Assembly (NCBI GenBank): GCA_017557885.1
Contig: JAFYXV010000009.1
Span: 62,001 to 126,000 of the forward strand
Reading direction: 5' to 3'
Origin: a bacterium
Lineage (GTDB): Bacteria; Auribacterota; UBA3054
DNA length: 64,000 nucleotides
Position numbers and translations under genes: made by a program. The stretch's first letter is position 1, and the number at the start of each line of letters is the position of its first letter. Of the stretch, positions 34,839 through 42,596 are shown piece after piece. The notes beneath the pieces were generated by a model that saw only the letters and a program-made list of their open reading frames with translations, was not told where the DNA came from and did not search any database.

Positions 34839-35501
34839 TTAATGCCCCCAAATTCCCCTTTCGTCATCGAAAGCGCTGTCCTCCTGATCATCCTGAACAT
34901 CCTGATCCTCCCGGACCTCCTCGTCAAAGGCGGAATGATTGCCGGCCAAGGGATGGCCTTCCGGCAGGATCACAGCGAATTTCGGAAACCGGCGGACCGT
35001 CCAGTCCGTTATGGCCATGGAAACGGAGTATCCCTGGCTGGACTGCAGGATGGCGTCGTACTTGGCCAGACCCTCGTCGTTGGCCTGGGAAGCGACGAGC
35101 GTCCTGGACCAGACGAGCCCGATGCAAAGCATGACGCAAAGGAAAACTCCCACCGCCGCGCCGCAGATCATTCCCAGGAAGCGGTCGCTGAAGCGCAGGT
35201 TCAATGCGTTCATAAGCTTGCGCTTCACAAACTCCGCCAGGGAGGTCAGGATGAAGTAGAGGATCAGGATCATCAGAAAACCCGCCACGAACTTCGAGGT
35301 GAGAAGGCTCACCAGAAAATTCCCTTTCCAGGGTTCTGTCAAAGCCTGAAACTCTTCCAGACAGGGCGAAAGGAAAAGCGCCACCAACCACACGGAAAGG
35401 AAAAGGGAGAAAAAGGTGATCAGAGGCGACAGTACGCCCCGCATGATCCCGATGGTCATGCAGAGCACCAATACCAAGAGTAAGATAATATCCAGATACA
35501 T
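34839..35501 (-). CDS. CvpA-family membrane protein
   Basis: 220 residues. MYLDIILLLVLVLCMTIGIMRG and three further hydrophobic helices match the CvpA family. CvpA proteins are linked to colicin V secretion and envelope stress tolerance. The last 55 residues are hydrophilic and acidic, with EVREDQDVQDDQEDS. It heads the 13-kb run. Its -10 lies eight bases before the ATG with no ribosome-binding site. Confidence 0.8.
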   Translation of the reverse strand: MYLDIILLLVLVLCMTIGIMRGVLSPLITFFSLFLSVWLVALFLSPCLEEFQALTEPWKGNFLVSLLTSKFVAGFLMILILYFILTSLAEFVKRKLMNALNLRFSDRFLGMICGAAVGVFLCVMLCIGLVWSRTLVASQANDEGLAKYDAILQSSQGYSVSMAITDWTVRRFPKFAVILPEGHPLAGNHSAFDEEVREDQDVQDDQEDSAFDDERGIWGH

Positions 35502-35509
35502 ATCTTTAC

Positions 35510-35537
35510 ATTATACTATAAATTTGACGGGATGCAA
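35510..35537 (-). promoter_or_regulatory. Promoter of the cvpA-ddl-serS run
   Basis: Minus strand: TTGCAT (35532-35537), 16 bases, TATAAT (35510-35515), then eight bases to the cvpA ATG. The spacing implies a leaderless or nearly leaderless transcript. Confidence 0.7.
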
Positions 35538-35674
35538 ATTACCGGCCGGACGTTTGCTGAATCCCTTTTCCATACAAGGTTTTCCCCTTGGGGCGTCCCT
35601 CTTTTTGCCTGTGTTTGACACAGGAGGAAAAAGATGGGAAAATCAAGACGATCAATCAAAACCGCGAGAACGTC

Positions 35675-36199
35675 ATGCTTGTCAGAAAAACCTGCCTGGA
35701 AACTCCCCGCCTGACCCTCAGGCCCTTTTTGGAAAGCGATTATCAAAAAGCCGTCGAACTTTTCAAAGACCCGAAAGTTTACGCCACCTACATGCTTCCG
35801 GACCTCAGGACTGAGGAGGAAAGCCGCAAATTGTTCAATTACTTTCAGAAGGCCTCCAACGACCTCAACGCCTTCGTTTACGCCGTAAGCTATCAGAACG
35901 CCTTCGCGGGTTTCATAAACCACGTGACGAAAGACGAGGAGTCCATCGAAGTGGGCTACTGCATCCATCCTGAGTACCAGAACCGGGGATTTGCCACCGA
36001 GGCACTGAAAGCCGCCCTGGAAGAGCTCTTCCGCATAGGCTACAAGGTCGTCAAAGCCGGCCACTTCAAAGAAAACTTGGCCAGCGGAAGGGTGATGCAA
36101 AAAGCCGGCATGAAAAAGGTGGAAAAGGTCGAGAAGATCGCCTACCGGGGAAGAGATCACGAAGTGGTCTGCTACGAGATCAGAAAAGATCAAAGATAA
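35675..36199 (+). CDS. GNAT-family N-acetyltransferase (RimJ/RimL type)
   Basis: 174 residues from ATG 35675 (MLVRKTCLETPRLTLRPFLESD), the usual RimJ/RimL opening. The acetyl-CoA loop region is EVGYCIHPEYQNRGFATEALKAA, followed by HFKENLASGRVMQKAGM, also typical of the family. An open frame extends further upstream but has no family similarity. It is a single gene ending in a terminator shared with GH97. Confidence 0.88.
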   Translation: MLVRKTCLETPRLTLRPFLESDYQKAVELFKDPKVYATYMLPDLRTEEESRKLFNYFQKASNDLNAFVYAVSYQNAFAGFINHVTKDEESIEVGYCIHPEYQNRGFATEALKAALEELFRIGYKVVKAGHFKENLASGRVMQKAGMKKVEKVEKIAYRGRDHEVVCYEIRKDQR

Positions 36200-36231
36200 A
36201 AAAACGGCTTCCTTTTCGGGAAGCCGTTTTT
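36200..36231. terminator. Bidirectional terminator between the GNAT gene and the GH97 gene
   Basis: AAAAACGGCTTCC, a short TTTTC loop, GGGAAGCCGTTTTT. The stem is eight GC-rich pairs with A/T flanks on both sides, suited to both converging genes. Confidence 0.9.
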
Positions 36232-36252
36232 GCAGCGAAACATTTTCGAGAG

Positions 36253-38622
36253 TTATTTTTCTTCTTTCAGGATCGCCACGTAGCCGCCGTTGCGGACGGT
36301 CTTGATGGTCAGGACGGAATCCTTGTCCAATCCGTTGACTTTTTTGATGTCGATCTGAGTGGCGTCGCTGATGCTTTCCTCCTTGTCCTGGAAGATCTGG
36401 GCCGTGTACTTCTTCCCTTCCGCCAGGAAGGTCAGAGGCACCGAATGTTTCTGGGCCATGTCGTCGCCGATCATGCCGACGTACCAGTCGTCGCCGCTTT
36501 TGCGGGCGCAGATGTAGAATTCGCCGATCTTGCCTTGCAAGGGCAGCGTCTCGTCCCAGGTCGCCTTCAGCTGATCAAGATATTCGAGGCCGGGCTGACC
36601 TTCGTAGTTCTTGGGATTGTCGCAAAGGCAAATAAGAGGCGTGGGCAGAACGAAGCACAAGGCCAGTTCGTGCGCCCTGGTGCCGATGACCTGGGTCGGG
36701 GAGGTGGGCTTGAAATTTTCCGGCTGCCTGTTCAAGAAGCCGCCGGGCGTCAGGTCGGCCGGGCCCTGGATGTAGCGGGTGAAGGGATACGACGCCAGAT
36801 TCTTGGGATTGATGTCGCCGCCCCACTTGCTGGCTTCGTTGCCTTTGACGCCCTCGGATGTGATCTGGTTCGGGAAAGTGCGGGCGAAGCCCGAGGGCTT
36901 GTAAGAGCCGTGGAAATTCACGATGAGATGATGCTTGGCCGCCGCTTTGACAGTCTTTTCATACCACTGGACCATCTCCTGGTCGTCCCTGTCCATGAAG
37001 TCGATCTTCATGCCGCCGATAGAGCCGAGTTTTTCATAATAAGCGAAGGCTTCCTCCATCATTCTTTCGATGTCGGCCCAGTGCATCCAGAGGATCAGCT
37101 TCACGCCTTTTTCCTTGGCGAAACGGGCGATCTCCTCCAGATCGACTTTGCCTTCCTGGCCTTTCATGACGTTGTTTCCAACTCTGCCCATCTGCGGGCT
37201 GTACCAGGGGTCGTCCACCGTGGAGTATTCCCAGCCGTGGCGGGAAGCGAAGTCTATTTCTTTCTTGATCGATTCCGTGCAGAGGTTTCTGTTCCAATCG
37301 GACCACCAGTTCCAGGTGCAGCGCCCGGCCTTGATCCAGCTCGTGTCAGTGAGTTCGCACTTCGAGGCGCAGTTCAGGATCATCTGGTTCGTCACAAGGG
37401 AAAGCTCGTTCTCCCCCATCAGGAAGAGACGCCAGGGAGAATGACGTTCGCCTTTCGTCAGGACCAGTCCCCTGCCGTCCAGCCTGGGAGCCAGCTCGGC
37501 GCTAAGATAGGGCTTTGATTCGTCTTTGGCGTCGCCATAGATGGCGAAATTGGATCTTCCTTCGCCGTTCTTTTCCGCATCCACGCCGCAATAGCCCGTC
37601 AGCTTAGTGTATTTGCCGTCCAGTTTCAGGGTGATGTAACCGTTGGCGTGGCTGCCGAAACCGTCCTTGAAAGTCTTTTTGCCGATCTTCAGCCGATTGC
37701 CGTCCACGGATTCGTTCTCGCCCAATTCGCCCCAATCCTGCTTTGATTCGGAAACGAACTCCCTGGTCACGGGAACGGTCTTGCCATTTTTATCAGTGAG
37801 ACGCAGTTCCGCCCAGTCGGCGTGGCAGTAGCTGATGTCTCCTTCCACGCTGTGATAGAGCGTGACTTTTTTCTTGCCTTTAACGTCCGCCGTAAAATCC
37901 CTGGCTTCGTCTTTGCCGGTCAATTTTCCGAGGTCCAGAAGTTTTTCGCCCTCGAACATCACTCCGTTGCCGAAATAAAGGCCCGCCCAGTCTCTCAGGT
38001 CGGTCTCCGTGAGAGCCATGGCAAAGCTCTCGCCCTTTACCAAAAGCGGGCAGCCGCTGATGGTGCCCTTGGGGATGGTGCACAAGGTGGCCTTTACGGA
38101 CTCGTGCTCCTGGGAGGTGCGGAAGCCGTAGGGGGCGTACCAGCATTCGTAATCCTTCGCAAAAAGATAGTCCGTCTTGTCTTTTACGACCACGTATTCG
38201 CTGTCGTCCTTAGGAAAGATCGTGTAGCGGATGGCGACGCCTTCGTCGTACATCCTGACGACAAGCCCGACATCCCTTTTGGGAAAATCGCCTTTCAGGC
38301 TTATCTCATACTCGTTGCAGCAGTCCCGGTATTCCTTCTGGATGCCGACGGGCTGCGTCCATTTTTCGTCAATGGCCGTTTGTTTGCAGGATGCGATCTC
38401 GCATTTCTCGGGCCATTCTTGATCCTCGAAATCAAGCCCCAGCTCTCCTTTGACAACATTGTTCACGCCGAAACCGCTGATGGCGTAGCCGATCTTTCCG
38501 GAATCGGAAAGCTCAAGTTTAAGCGTTCCCTTGGGAGAAGAAAGCTCCAGGGGTTTGGAAAAGGCCGTGCAAGCCGCCAGAATGGCAAGCGCCGTCAGAC
38601 TAAAAAAGGCTTGAATTTTCAT
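36253..38622 (-). CDS. Glycoside hydrolase family 97 with inserted NPCBM-like domain
   Basis: Exported alpha-glucosidase or alpha-galactosidase-type enzyme. The signal peptide is about residues 1-22. The GH97 N-terminal beta domain runs to about 250. An NPCBM/NEW2-like carbohydrate-binding segment (about 255-370, with KTFKDGFGSHANGYITLKLDG) interrupts it before LAPRLDGRGLVL and HSPWRLF resume it. The (beta/alpha)8 domain contains SWIKAGRCTWNWW, GGMKIDFMDRDDQEM and NQITSEGVKGNE, and a C-terminal beta domain follows. The Asp in KIDFMD fits the nucleophile of the retaining branch; substrate not assignable. Confidence 0.9.
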   Translation of the reverse strand: MKIQAFFSLTALAILAACTAFSKPLELSSPKGTLKLELSDSGKIGYAISGFGVNNVVKGELGLDFEDQEWPEKCEIASCKQTAIDEKWTQPVGIQKEYRDCCNEYEISLKGDFPKRDVGLVVRMYDEGVAIRYTIFPKDDSEYVVVKDKTDYLFAKDYECWYAPYGFRTSQEHESVKATLCTIPKGTISGCPLLVKGESFAMALTETDLRDWAGLYFGNGVMFEGEKLLDLGKLTGKDEARDFTADVKGKKKVTLYHSVEGDISYCHADWAELRLTDKNGKTVPVTREFVSESKQDWGELGENESVDGNRLKIGKKTFKDGFGSHANGYITLKLDGKYTKLTGYCGVDAEKNGEGRSNFAIYGDAKDESKPYLSAELAPRLDGRGLVLTKGERHSPWRLFLMGENELSLVTNQMILNCASKCELTDTSWIKAGRCTWNWWSDWNRNLCTESIKKEIDFASRHGWEYSTVDDPWYSPQMGRVGNNVMKGQEGKVDLEEIARFAKEKGVKLILWMHWADIERMMEEAFAYYEKLGSIGGMKIDFMDRDDQEMVQWYEKTVKAAAKHHLIVNFHGSYKPSGFARTFPNQITSEGVKGNEASKWGGDINPKNLASYPFTRYIQGPADLTPGGFLNRQPENFKPTSPTQVIGTRAHELALCFVLPTPLICLCDNPKNYEGQPGLEYLDQLKATWDETLPLQGKIGEFYICARKSGDDWYVGMIGDDMAQKHSVPLTFLAEGKKYTAQIFQDKEESISDATQIDIKKVNGLDKDSVLTIKTVRNGGYVAILKEEK

Positions 38623-38667
38623 AGTGTCCTTATTTGGGGATTATTCAAATATTATCTTCTTGAAAAA

Positions 38668-38678
38668 ATTATAGCACA
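38668..38678 (-). promoter_or_regulatory. Extended -10 promoter of the GH97 gene
   Basis: Minus strand reads TGTGCTATAAT, followed by a leader of about 40 bases with AAGGAC before the ATG. Confidence 0.65.
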
Positions 38679-38701
38679 AAAATGCGGCAAACCGCCATAA
38701 A

Positions 38702-39469
38702 TCAGATCCCCCTTTCTTTTCGGATCGCGTCCCAGGCCTCGTTCAGGATCGACATCTGCTCGTTGGCTTTCTGCAAAAGTTCCTCCGACAATCCCTGGGA
38801 TCTCAGGATGTCCGGGTGCAGTTTCTTGGCCTTCTCCCTGTAAGCCGCCTTCAGTTCCTCGTTGCTGGCGGACCTGTCTTTTCCCAAGACCGCGTAAGGA
38901 TCCGCCTGCGTTTCTCCGTTTTTAAAGGAGCCGGAGGAGGAGCCGGAATATCCGCCCCTTCTGCGGTATTCGAAATTAAAGCGGGCGGAGCTGATGCGAA
39001 GATAAGGGGGAAGCTCTTTCAATATCTTCAGTTCTTCCCGGGACAGGCTGCCGTCGGCGCAGGCCAGATCCCAGAGTATTCCGTAAAGCGTTTCCCTTAT
39101 CTCCCTGTTGGGAGAATGGGCGGCAAAATCCGCGGCGTAATCGTAAATGGAATGAACGTCATCCTTAGCCTTGCGGAAGATCCTGATGCAATATTCGTAT
39201 TTTTCTCCGCTGAAGCCGGAATTAACGAAAAGGTTACGGACATAATTGATCTCGCTTTGGCTGACTCTCCCGTCGGCTTTTGCCATTTTGGCGAGCATGG
39301 CGGAAAGCGCGCTCAAAAAATAAAGCTCTTCCCTGGAGGCGTCCGTTTTGCTTTTTCTGCCCCTGATCGCCTCTTCGGCAAAATTGCCGATCAGCCCGCC
39401 TATAAGGGAACCGCCGCCGCCGAACAGCGATCCCACGAGAGCTCCCGCTATCAGTCCGAACCAGCCCAT
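38702..39469 (-). CDS. DjlA-like co-chaperone (TerB-like plus J domain)
   Basis: 255 residues. The N terminus is a Gly-rich hydrophobic segment (MGWFGLIAGALVGSLFGGGG). A TerB/DjlA helical domain lies at about 45-155, and a C-terminal J domain at about 195-255 reads DPYAVLGKDRSASNEELKAAYREKAKKLHPDI (split family motif). The HPD tripeptide that activates DnaK is present. It starts three bases after dinG, so the two are co-transcribed. Role as a membrane-associated DnaK co-chaperone is inferred from DjlA. Confidence 0.85.
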   Translation of the reverse strand: MGWFGLIAGALVGSLFGGGGSLIGGLIGNFAEEAIRGRKSKTDASREELYFLSALSAMLAKMAKADGRVSQSEINYVRNLFVNSGFSGEKYEYCIRIFRKAKDDVHSIYDYAADFAAHSPNREIRETLYGILWDLACADGSLSREELKILKELPPYLRISSARFNFEYRRRGGYSGSSSGSFKNGETQADPYAVLGKDRSASNEELKAAYREKAKKLHPDILRSQGLSEELLQKANEQMSILNEAWDAIRKERGI

Positions 39470-39472
39470 AAC

Positions 39473-42052
39473 TTATTTCAGGGAGGCGAGAAAATTATCC
39501 GCAAAGACGCAGACTTCTTCCAGGGTTCCCCTCCCCTGCGGGCAGTTCGGCAGAGACTCCAGGAAAGTTTTGCCGTACCTCATCCTCAGGATCCTGCTGT
39601 CCAGGATCGCGACTATGCCGTGGTCCTGCTTGCTTCTTATAAGCCGCCCGAAACCCTGGCGCAGCTTTATGACGGCCTGGGGAAGGGAATAATGCGGAAA
39701 AGCCGATATTTTCCTGGCCTCCAGCTCCTCGCACCTGGCTTCCTGCACGGGATCCGTGGGCACGGCGAAGGGCAGCTTGGTGACAATGACGTTCCTCAGG
39801 CTTTCTCCCGCCACGTCCACACCGGCCCAGAAACTGTCGAGGCCGAAAAGCACGGCGTTTTTTGTCTTCTTGAATTTGGAAAGAAGCTCCGAGCGGGAAA
39901 CGTTGTCCTGAAGCATGGGGATCATGCCTTTTTTCCTGAGTTCCGGCTCAAGATCGTTGAAGGAAAGCAGCATGGTCTTGGCGGAAGTGAAAAGCACGAA
40001 AGCGCCGCCCTCGGTCAGTTCGGCGATTTTCAGGATGCAGGGGTTCAGGTTGTTTTCAGAATAATCCTGGGAACTGTCTTTCTCGTTCCCGGGCAGGAGC
40101 AGCGCCGCCTGCTTGGTGTAATCGAAAGAGGAGGGGTAGATGTCGAAAGTCAGGCTGCGCTCGTTGGTCTCCTTTAATTCCTCCGCGTAAAGGTCTAGCC
40201 CCGTCCGGCTGCTGAAGAAATCCATCTTGTCCCTGATGGACAGCGTGGCGGAGGTCAGGACCACGGTCTTGAATCTCTTATAGACCAGCTCCTTGAGCTT
40301 CTCCCCCACCGTGACCGGCACGCTTTTTACGGTAAGCCATCTGATCTTTCTTTTTTTTGTCTCCCCGACGTCGATCCAGCTGACCATGCCGCTGTCTTCG
40401 TCATACTTTGTGCGGATCTCGGTCAGGGTGGCGGAGAAGGCGTCCAGACGATCCACCTTGACCTTCAGGTCTTTCAGGAGCCCGGGAAGATCGTCGCGGC
40501 CCTCTTCGCTGGTCTTGTTTTCCAGCCAGGCGAAAATGTTTTTGAAAAGCAGCGCGCCGGCCGTAAGCGCGCCCTCCAGCCTTTTCATGTGATCGCTTAT
40601 TTCCTCCCAGTCCAAGCCGTCCCGTCTTTCCCTTTTCAAGCGGTAAGGCAGAACGCTCTTGCCCTCCAGCCTCGCCTTGGCCTCGACCTTCATCACCGCT
40701 TCGTGGATGTCATCGCATTCCCCCAAGGCTTCCTCCGCCAGGGCGGGCAGTCCGTGCTCCAAGATCTTCTTGTAACTGTCATTGAGCTCCTCGTAAACGT
40801 CCAGGAACCTGTCCTTGTTGTCCTCTATGAATTTTCTCAGGACGAAAAGCGCGCCGGTCTCCTTGTGGCCTTTTTTCTGGTAAATGGCGTTGAGCGTCCT
40901 CAGGATGTCGAATTTCGACACTTCCATGCCGAAGTGATTGGTGGCGGAATCCTCCAGGTTATGGGCCTCGTCTATGATTATCGCGGAGTAGTCCGGCAGA
41001 ATGCCTACCGGATTTCCCGCCGCCCGGACGGCGATGTCGGAAAAAAGCAGAGCGTGGTTGGTTATGATGATCTGGGCGTTTTCCGCTCCCCGCCTGGCCT
41101 TTTTCACAAAACATTTGGCGGAATATTCGCAGGAGCCGCCCACGCAGGTCTCCCTGCTGGAGCAGATCTGCTCCCAAAGCTGGCTGGGAGGCCATTCGGC
41201 CGGCTCCTGACGGTCGCCGGTCTGAGAGCTCAAAGCCCATTGGACCAGGGCCTGCAGACCCGGGCGATCCTCGTCTTCGAAAAGTTCCGGCTCCCGGAAG
41301 ATCATATTGGCTCTTCTCAGGCAGGCGAAATTGCTCCGGCCTTTTATCAGCACCGCCTCGGGGGTCGCTTTGAAAAGTTTGGCGGCCAGGGGAAAATCCT
41401 TATTGAAAAGCTGTTCCTGAAGGTTAATTGTGTGGGTGGCTATGACCACCCGCTGCTTGTTTAAGAGCGCCCAGGCTATGGCCGGAATGAGATAGGCTAT
41501 GGTCTTGCCGGTCCCCGTTCCCGCTTCCACCACGGAAAGGCTGCCTTCGTTGAAGGCTTTCGTCACCGTGCGAAGCATCTCCAGCTGTTCCGGCCTCGAC
41601 TCGTAATTCTTGAAGATCCGGCTGAGGGGGCCGTCCGGCAGAAGAAGATCCTCCACCGTCTTTTGAGGCACCGGGACGATCCTTTCCCCAAGGCTCGTCT
41701 CCACCAGAACGTAACTGTGCCTGACCTCGTTGTCCACGATCATGCTTCCCACCGCCTTCTGCCCCAGCTGGCTGGCAATGGAAACGTCGGCGTCGGAAGG
41801 CTTGATGTTGTCGAGGGTCGCAACGCCGGGGGTGGGCGGATGATTGTGGATGGCGTAGTCCCCGCTCCTGAGCCTTGGAAAAATAGCCGCCACACAATGC
41901 TCGTTGCCCCTGGCCAGCACTTCTATATCCGCTATAAGCCCGTCGTCGCCGAGAATTCCCCGGGCAAAAACTTCCTGGCCGCCGGCCTCTTCAATGGCCA
42001 GTTTCAGTTTTTCCGCCGCGGCGGGCGAGAAATGCGAATCATATACCTTCAT
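39473..42052 (-). CDS. DinG/XPD-type helicase with N-terminal JAB/MPN domain
   Basis: 859 residues. Residues 1-140 look like a JAB/MPN metalloprotease-type domain: HNHP at 69-72 and SDAD at 86-89 fit the H-x-H-P...S-x2-D metal motif. Residues 150-859 form an Fe-S superfamily 2 helicase: Walker A EAGTGTGKT at about 176-184, cluster cysteines C244, C303, C308 and C314, and DEAH in IIIDEAHNLEDSA. C-terminal motifs include FGLDSFWAGVDVAGE and QGFGRLIRSKQDHG. DinG-type enzymes unwind R-loops and damaged DNA. The -10 is eight bases from the ATG, with no ribosome-binding site. Confidence 0.88.
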   Translation of the reverse strand: MKVYDSHFSPAAAEKLKLAIEEAGGQEVFARGILGDDGLIADIEVLARGNEHCVAAIFPRLRSGDYAIHNHPPTPGVATLDNIKPSDADVSIASQLGQKAVGSMIVDNEVRHSYVLVETSLGERIVPVPQKTVEDLLLPDGPLSRIFKNYESRPEQLEMLRTVTKAFNEGSLSVVEAGTGTGKTIAYLIPAIAWALLNKQRVVIATHTINLQEQLFNKDFPLAAKLFKATPEAVLIKGRSNFACLRRANMIFREPELFEDEDRPGLQALVQWALSSQTGDRQEPAEWPPSQLWEQICSSRETCVGGSCEYSAKCFVKKARRGAENAQIIITNHALLFSDIAVRAAGNPVGILPDYSAIIIDEAHNLEDSATNHFGMEVSKFDILRTLNAIYQKKGHKETGALFVLRKFIEDNKDRFLDVYEELNDSYKKILEHGLPALAEEALGECDDIHEAVMKVEAKARLEGKSVLPYRLKRERRDGLDWEEISDHMKRLEGALTAGALLFKNIFAWLENKTSEEGRDDLPGLLKDLKVKVDRLDAFSATLTEIRTKYDEDSGMVSWIDVGETKKRKIRWLTVKSVPVTVGEKLKELVYKRFKTVVLTSATLSIRDKMDFFSSRTGLDLYAEELKETNERSLTFDIYPSSFDYTKQAALLLPGNEKDSSQDYSENNLNPCILKIAELTEGGAFVLFTSAKTMLLSFNDLEPELRKKGMIPMLQDNVSRSELLSKFKKTKNAVLFGLDSFWAGVDVAGESLRNVIVTKLPFAVPTDPVQEARCEELEARKISAFPHYSLPQAVIKLRQGFGRLIRSKQDHGIVAILDSRILRMRYGKTFLESLPNCPQGRGTLEEVCVFADNFLASLK

Positions 42053-42060
42053 AATTTATA

Positions 42061-42071
42061 ATTATAGCAAA
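42061..42071 (-). promoter_or_regulatory. Extended -10 promoter of dinG-like gene
   Basis: Minus strand reads TTTGCTATAAT, then eight bases to the ATG. No -35 match; expected to be leaderless or nearly so. Confidence 0.7.
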
Positions 42072-42122
42072 TAAGAAGCCGGGCCTTTCCGGCCCCGGGC
42101 GGCAAATTTCGCGACATTTTCC

Positions 42123-42151
42123 TTGCTATTTTCCATCCTTATTGCTAGAAT
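42123..42151 (+). promoter_or_regulatory. Promoter of the RRM gene
   Basis: TTGCTA (42123-42128), a 17-base spacer, then TAGAAT (42146-42151) preceded by TTGC. The start of transcription would be near 42158, giving a leader of about 80 bases. Confidence 0.65.
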
Positions 42152-42175
42152 ATCATTCGTTTATTTTCTACTTAG

Positions 42176-42216
42176 CCTGAATTTGCGGAAACAGGTTCCC
42201 ATAGGGCTGAGCGCAA
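42176..42216 (+). promoter_or_regulatory. Structured leader of the RRM gene
   Basis: Nested pairing is visible: TTGCG (42183-42187) with CGCAA (42212-42216), CAG (42192-42194) with CTG (42207-42209), and CCC (42198-42200) with GGG (42204-42206) around an ATA loop. An alternative stem CCTG (42176-42179) with CAGG (42192-42195) would exclude it. It lies upstream of an A-rich tract and the ribosome-binding AAGG. A cis-acting RNA is possible but unproven. Confidence 0.45.
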
Positions 42217-42238
42217 CTAAAAAAAGGTAATAAGAAAT

Positions 42239-42517
42239 ATGCCTACCAAAATCTTTGTGGGCAACATGCCCTACGCAATGACCAAGGAAGATCTCAAGAA
42301 GCTCTTTTCGGAAATCGGCCCCGTCGTTTCCGCTTCGGTCATTATTGATCGTGAAACAAAACGCAGCCGCGGTTTCGGTTTCGTAGAAATGGAAACGGAA
42401 GAGGCGACGCAGAAAGCTCTGGAAACTTTGAACGAGTTCGAATGCGCCGGCAGAAAGCTCATCGTGAAAGAAGCGCATGAGAAAAAGCCCCTGCCTCCCA
42501 AAGAATCCGCTGAATAA
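42239..42517 (+). CDS. RRM-domain RNA-binding protein
   Basis: 92 residues forming a single RRM. RNP2 is KIFVGNMPY at residues 4-12 and RNP1 is RGFGFVEM at about 42-49, with the expected beta-alpha-beta spacing. A short charged tail ends the protein. Single-RRM bacterial proteins bind single-stranded RNA and are often cold- or stress-related. It is monocistronic with its own promoter, long leader and strong terminator, as expected for an abundant small protein. Confidence 0.92.
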   Translation: MPTKIFVGNMPYAMTKEDLKKLFSEIGPVVSASVIIDRETKRSRGFGFVEMETEEATQKALETLNEFECAGRKLIVKEAHEKKPLPPKESAE

Positions 42518-42537
42518 TAGATCGTTTCAATCAGTTT

Positions 42538-42571
42538 AAAGCCCCGAAGATCCGCTCTTCGGGGCTTTTTT
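42538..42571. terminator. Terminator between the RRM gene and the prolyl oligopeptidase gene
   Basis: GCCCCGAAGA, loop TCCGC, TCTTCGGGGC and a T run (42541-42571). The stem has 10 pairs. The A run on the left side allows use from the minus strand too. Confidence 0.92.
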
Positions 42572-42596
42572 ATTCTTAAAAAAAGGCGCGCCGTTC

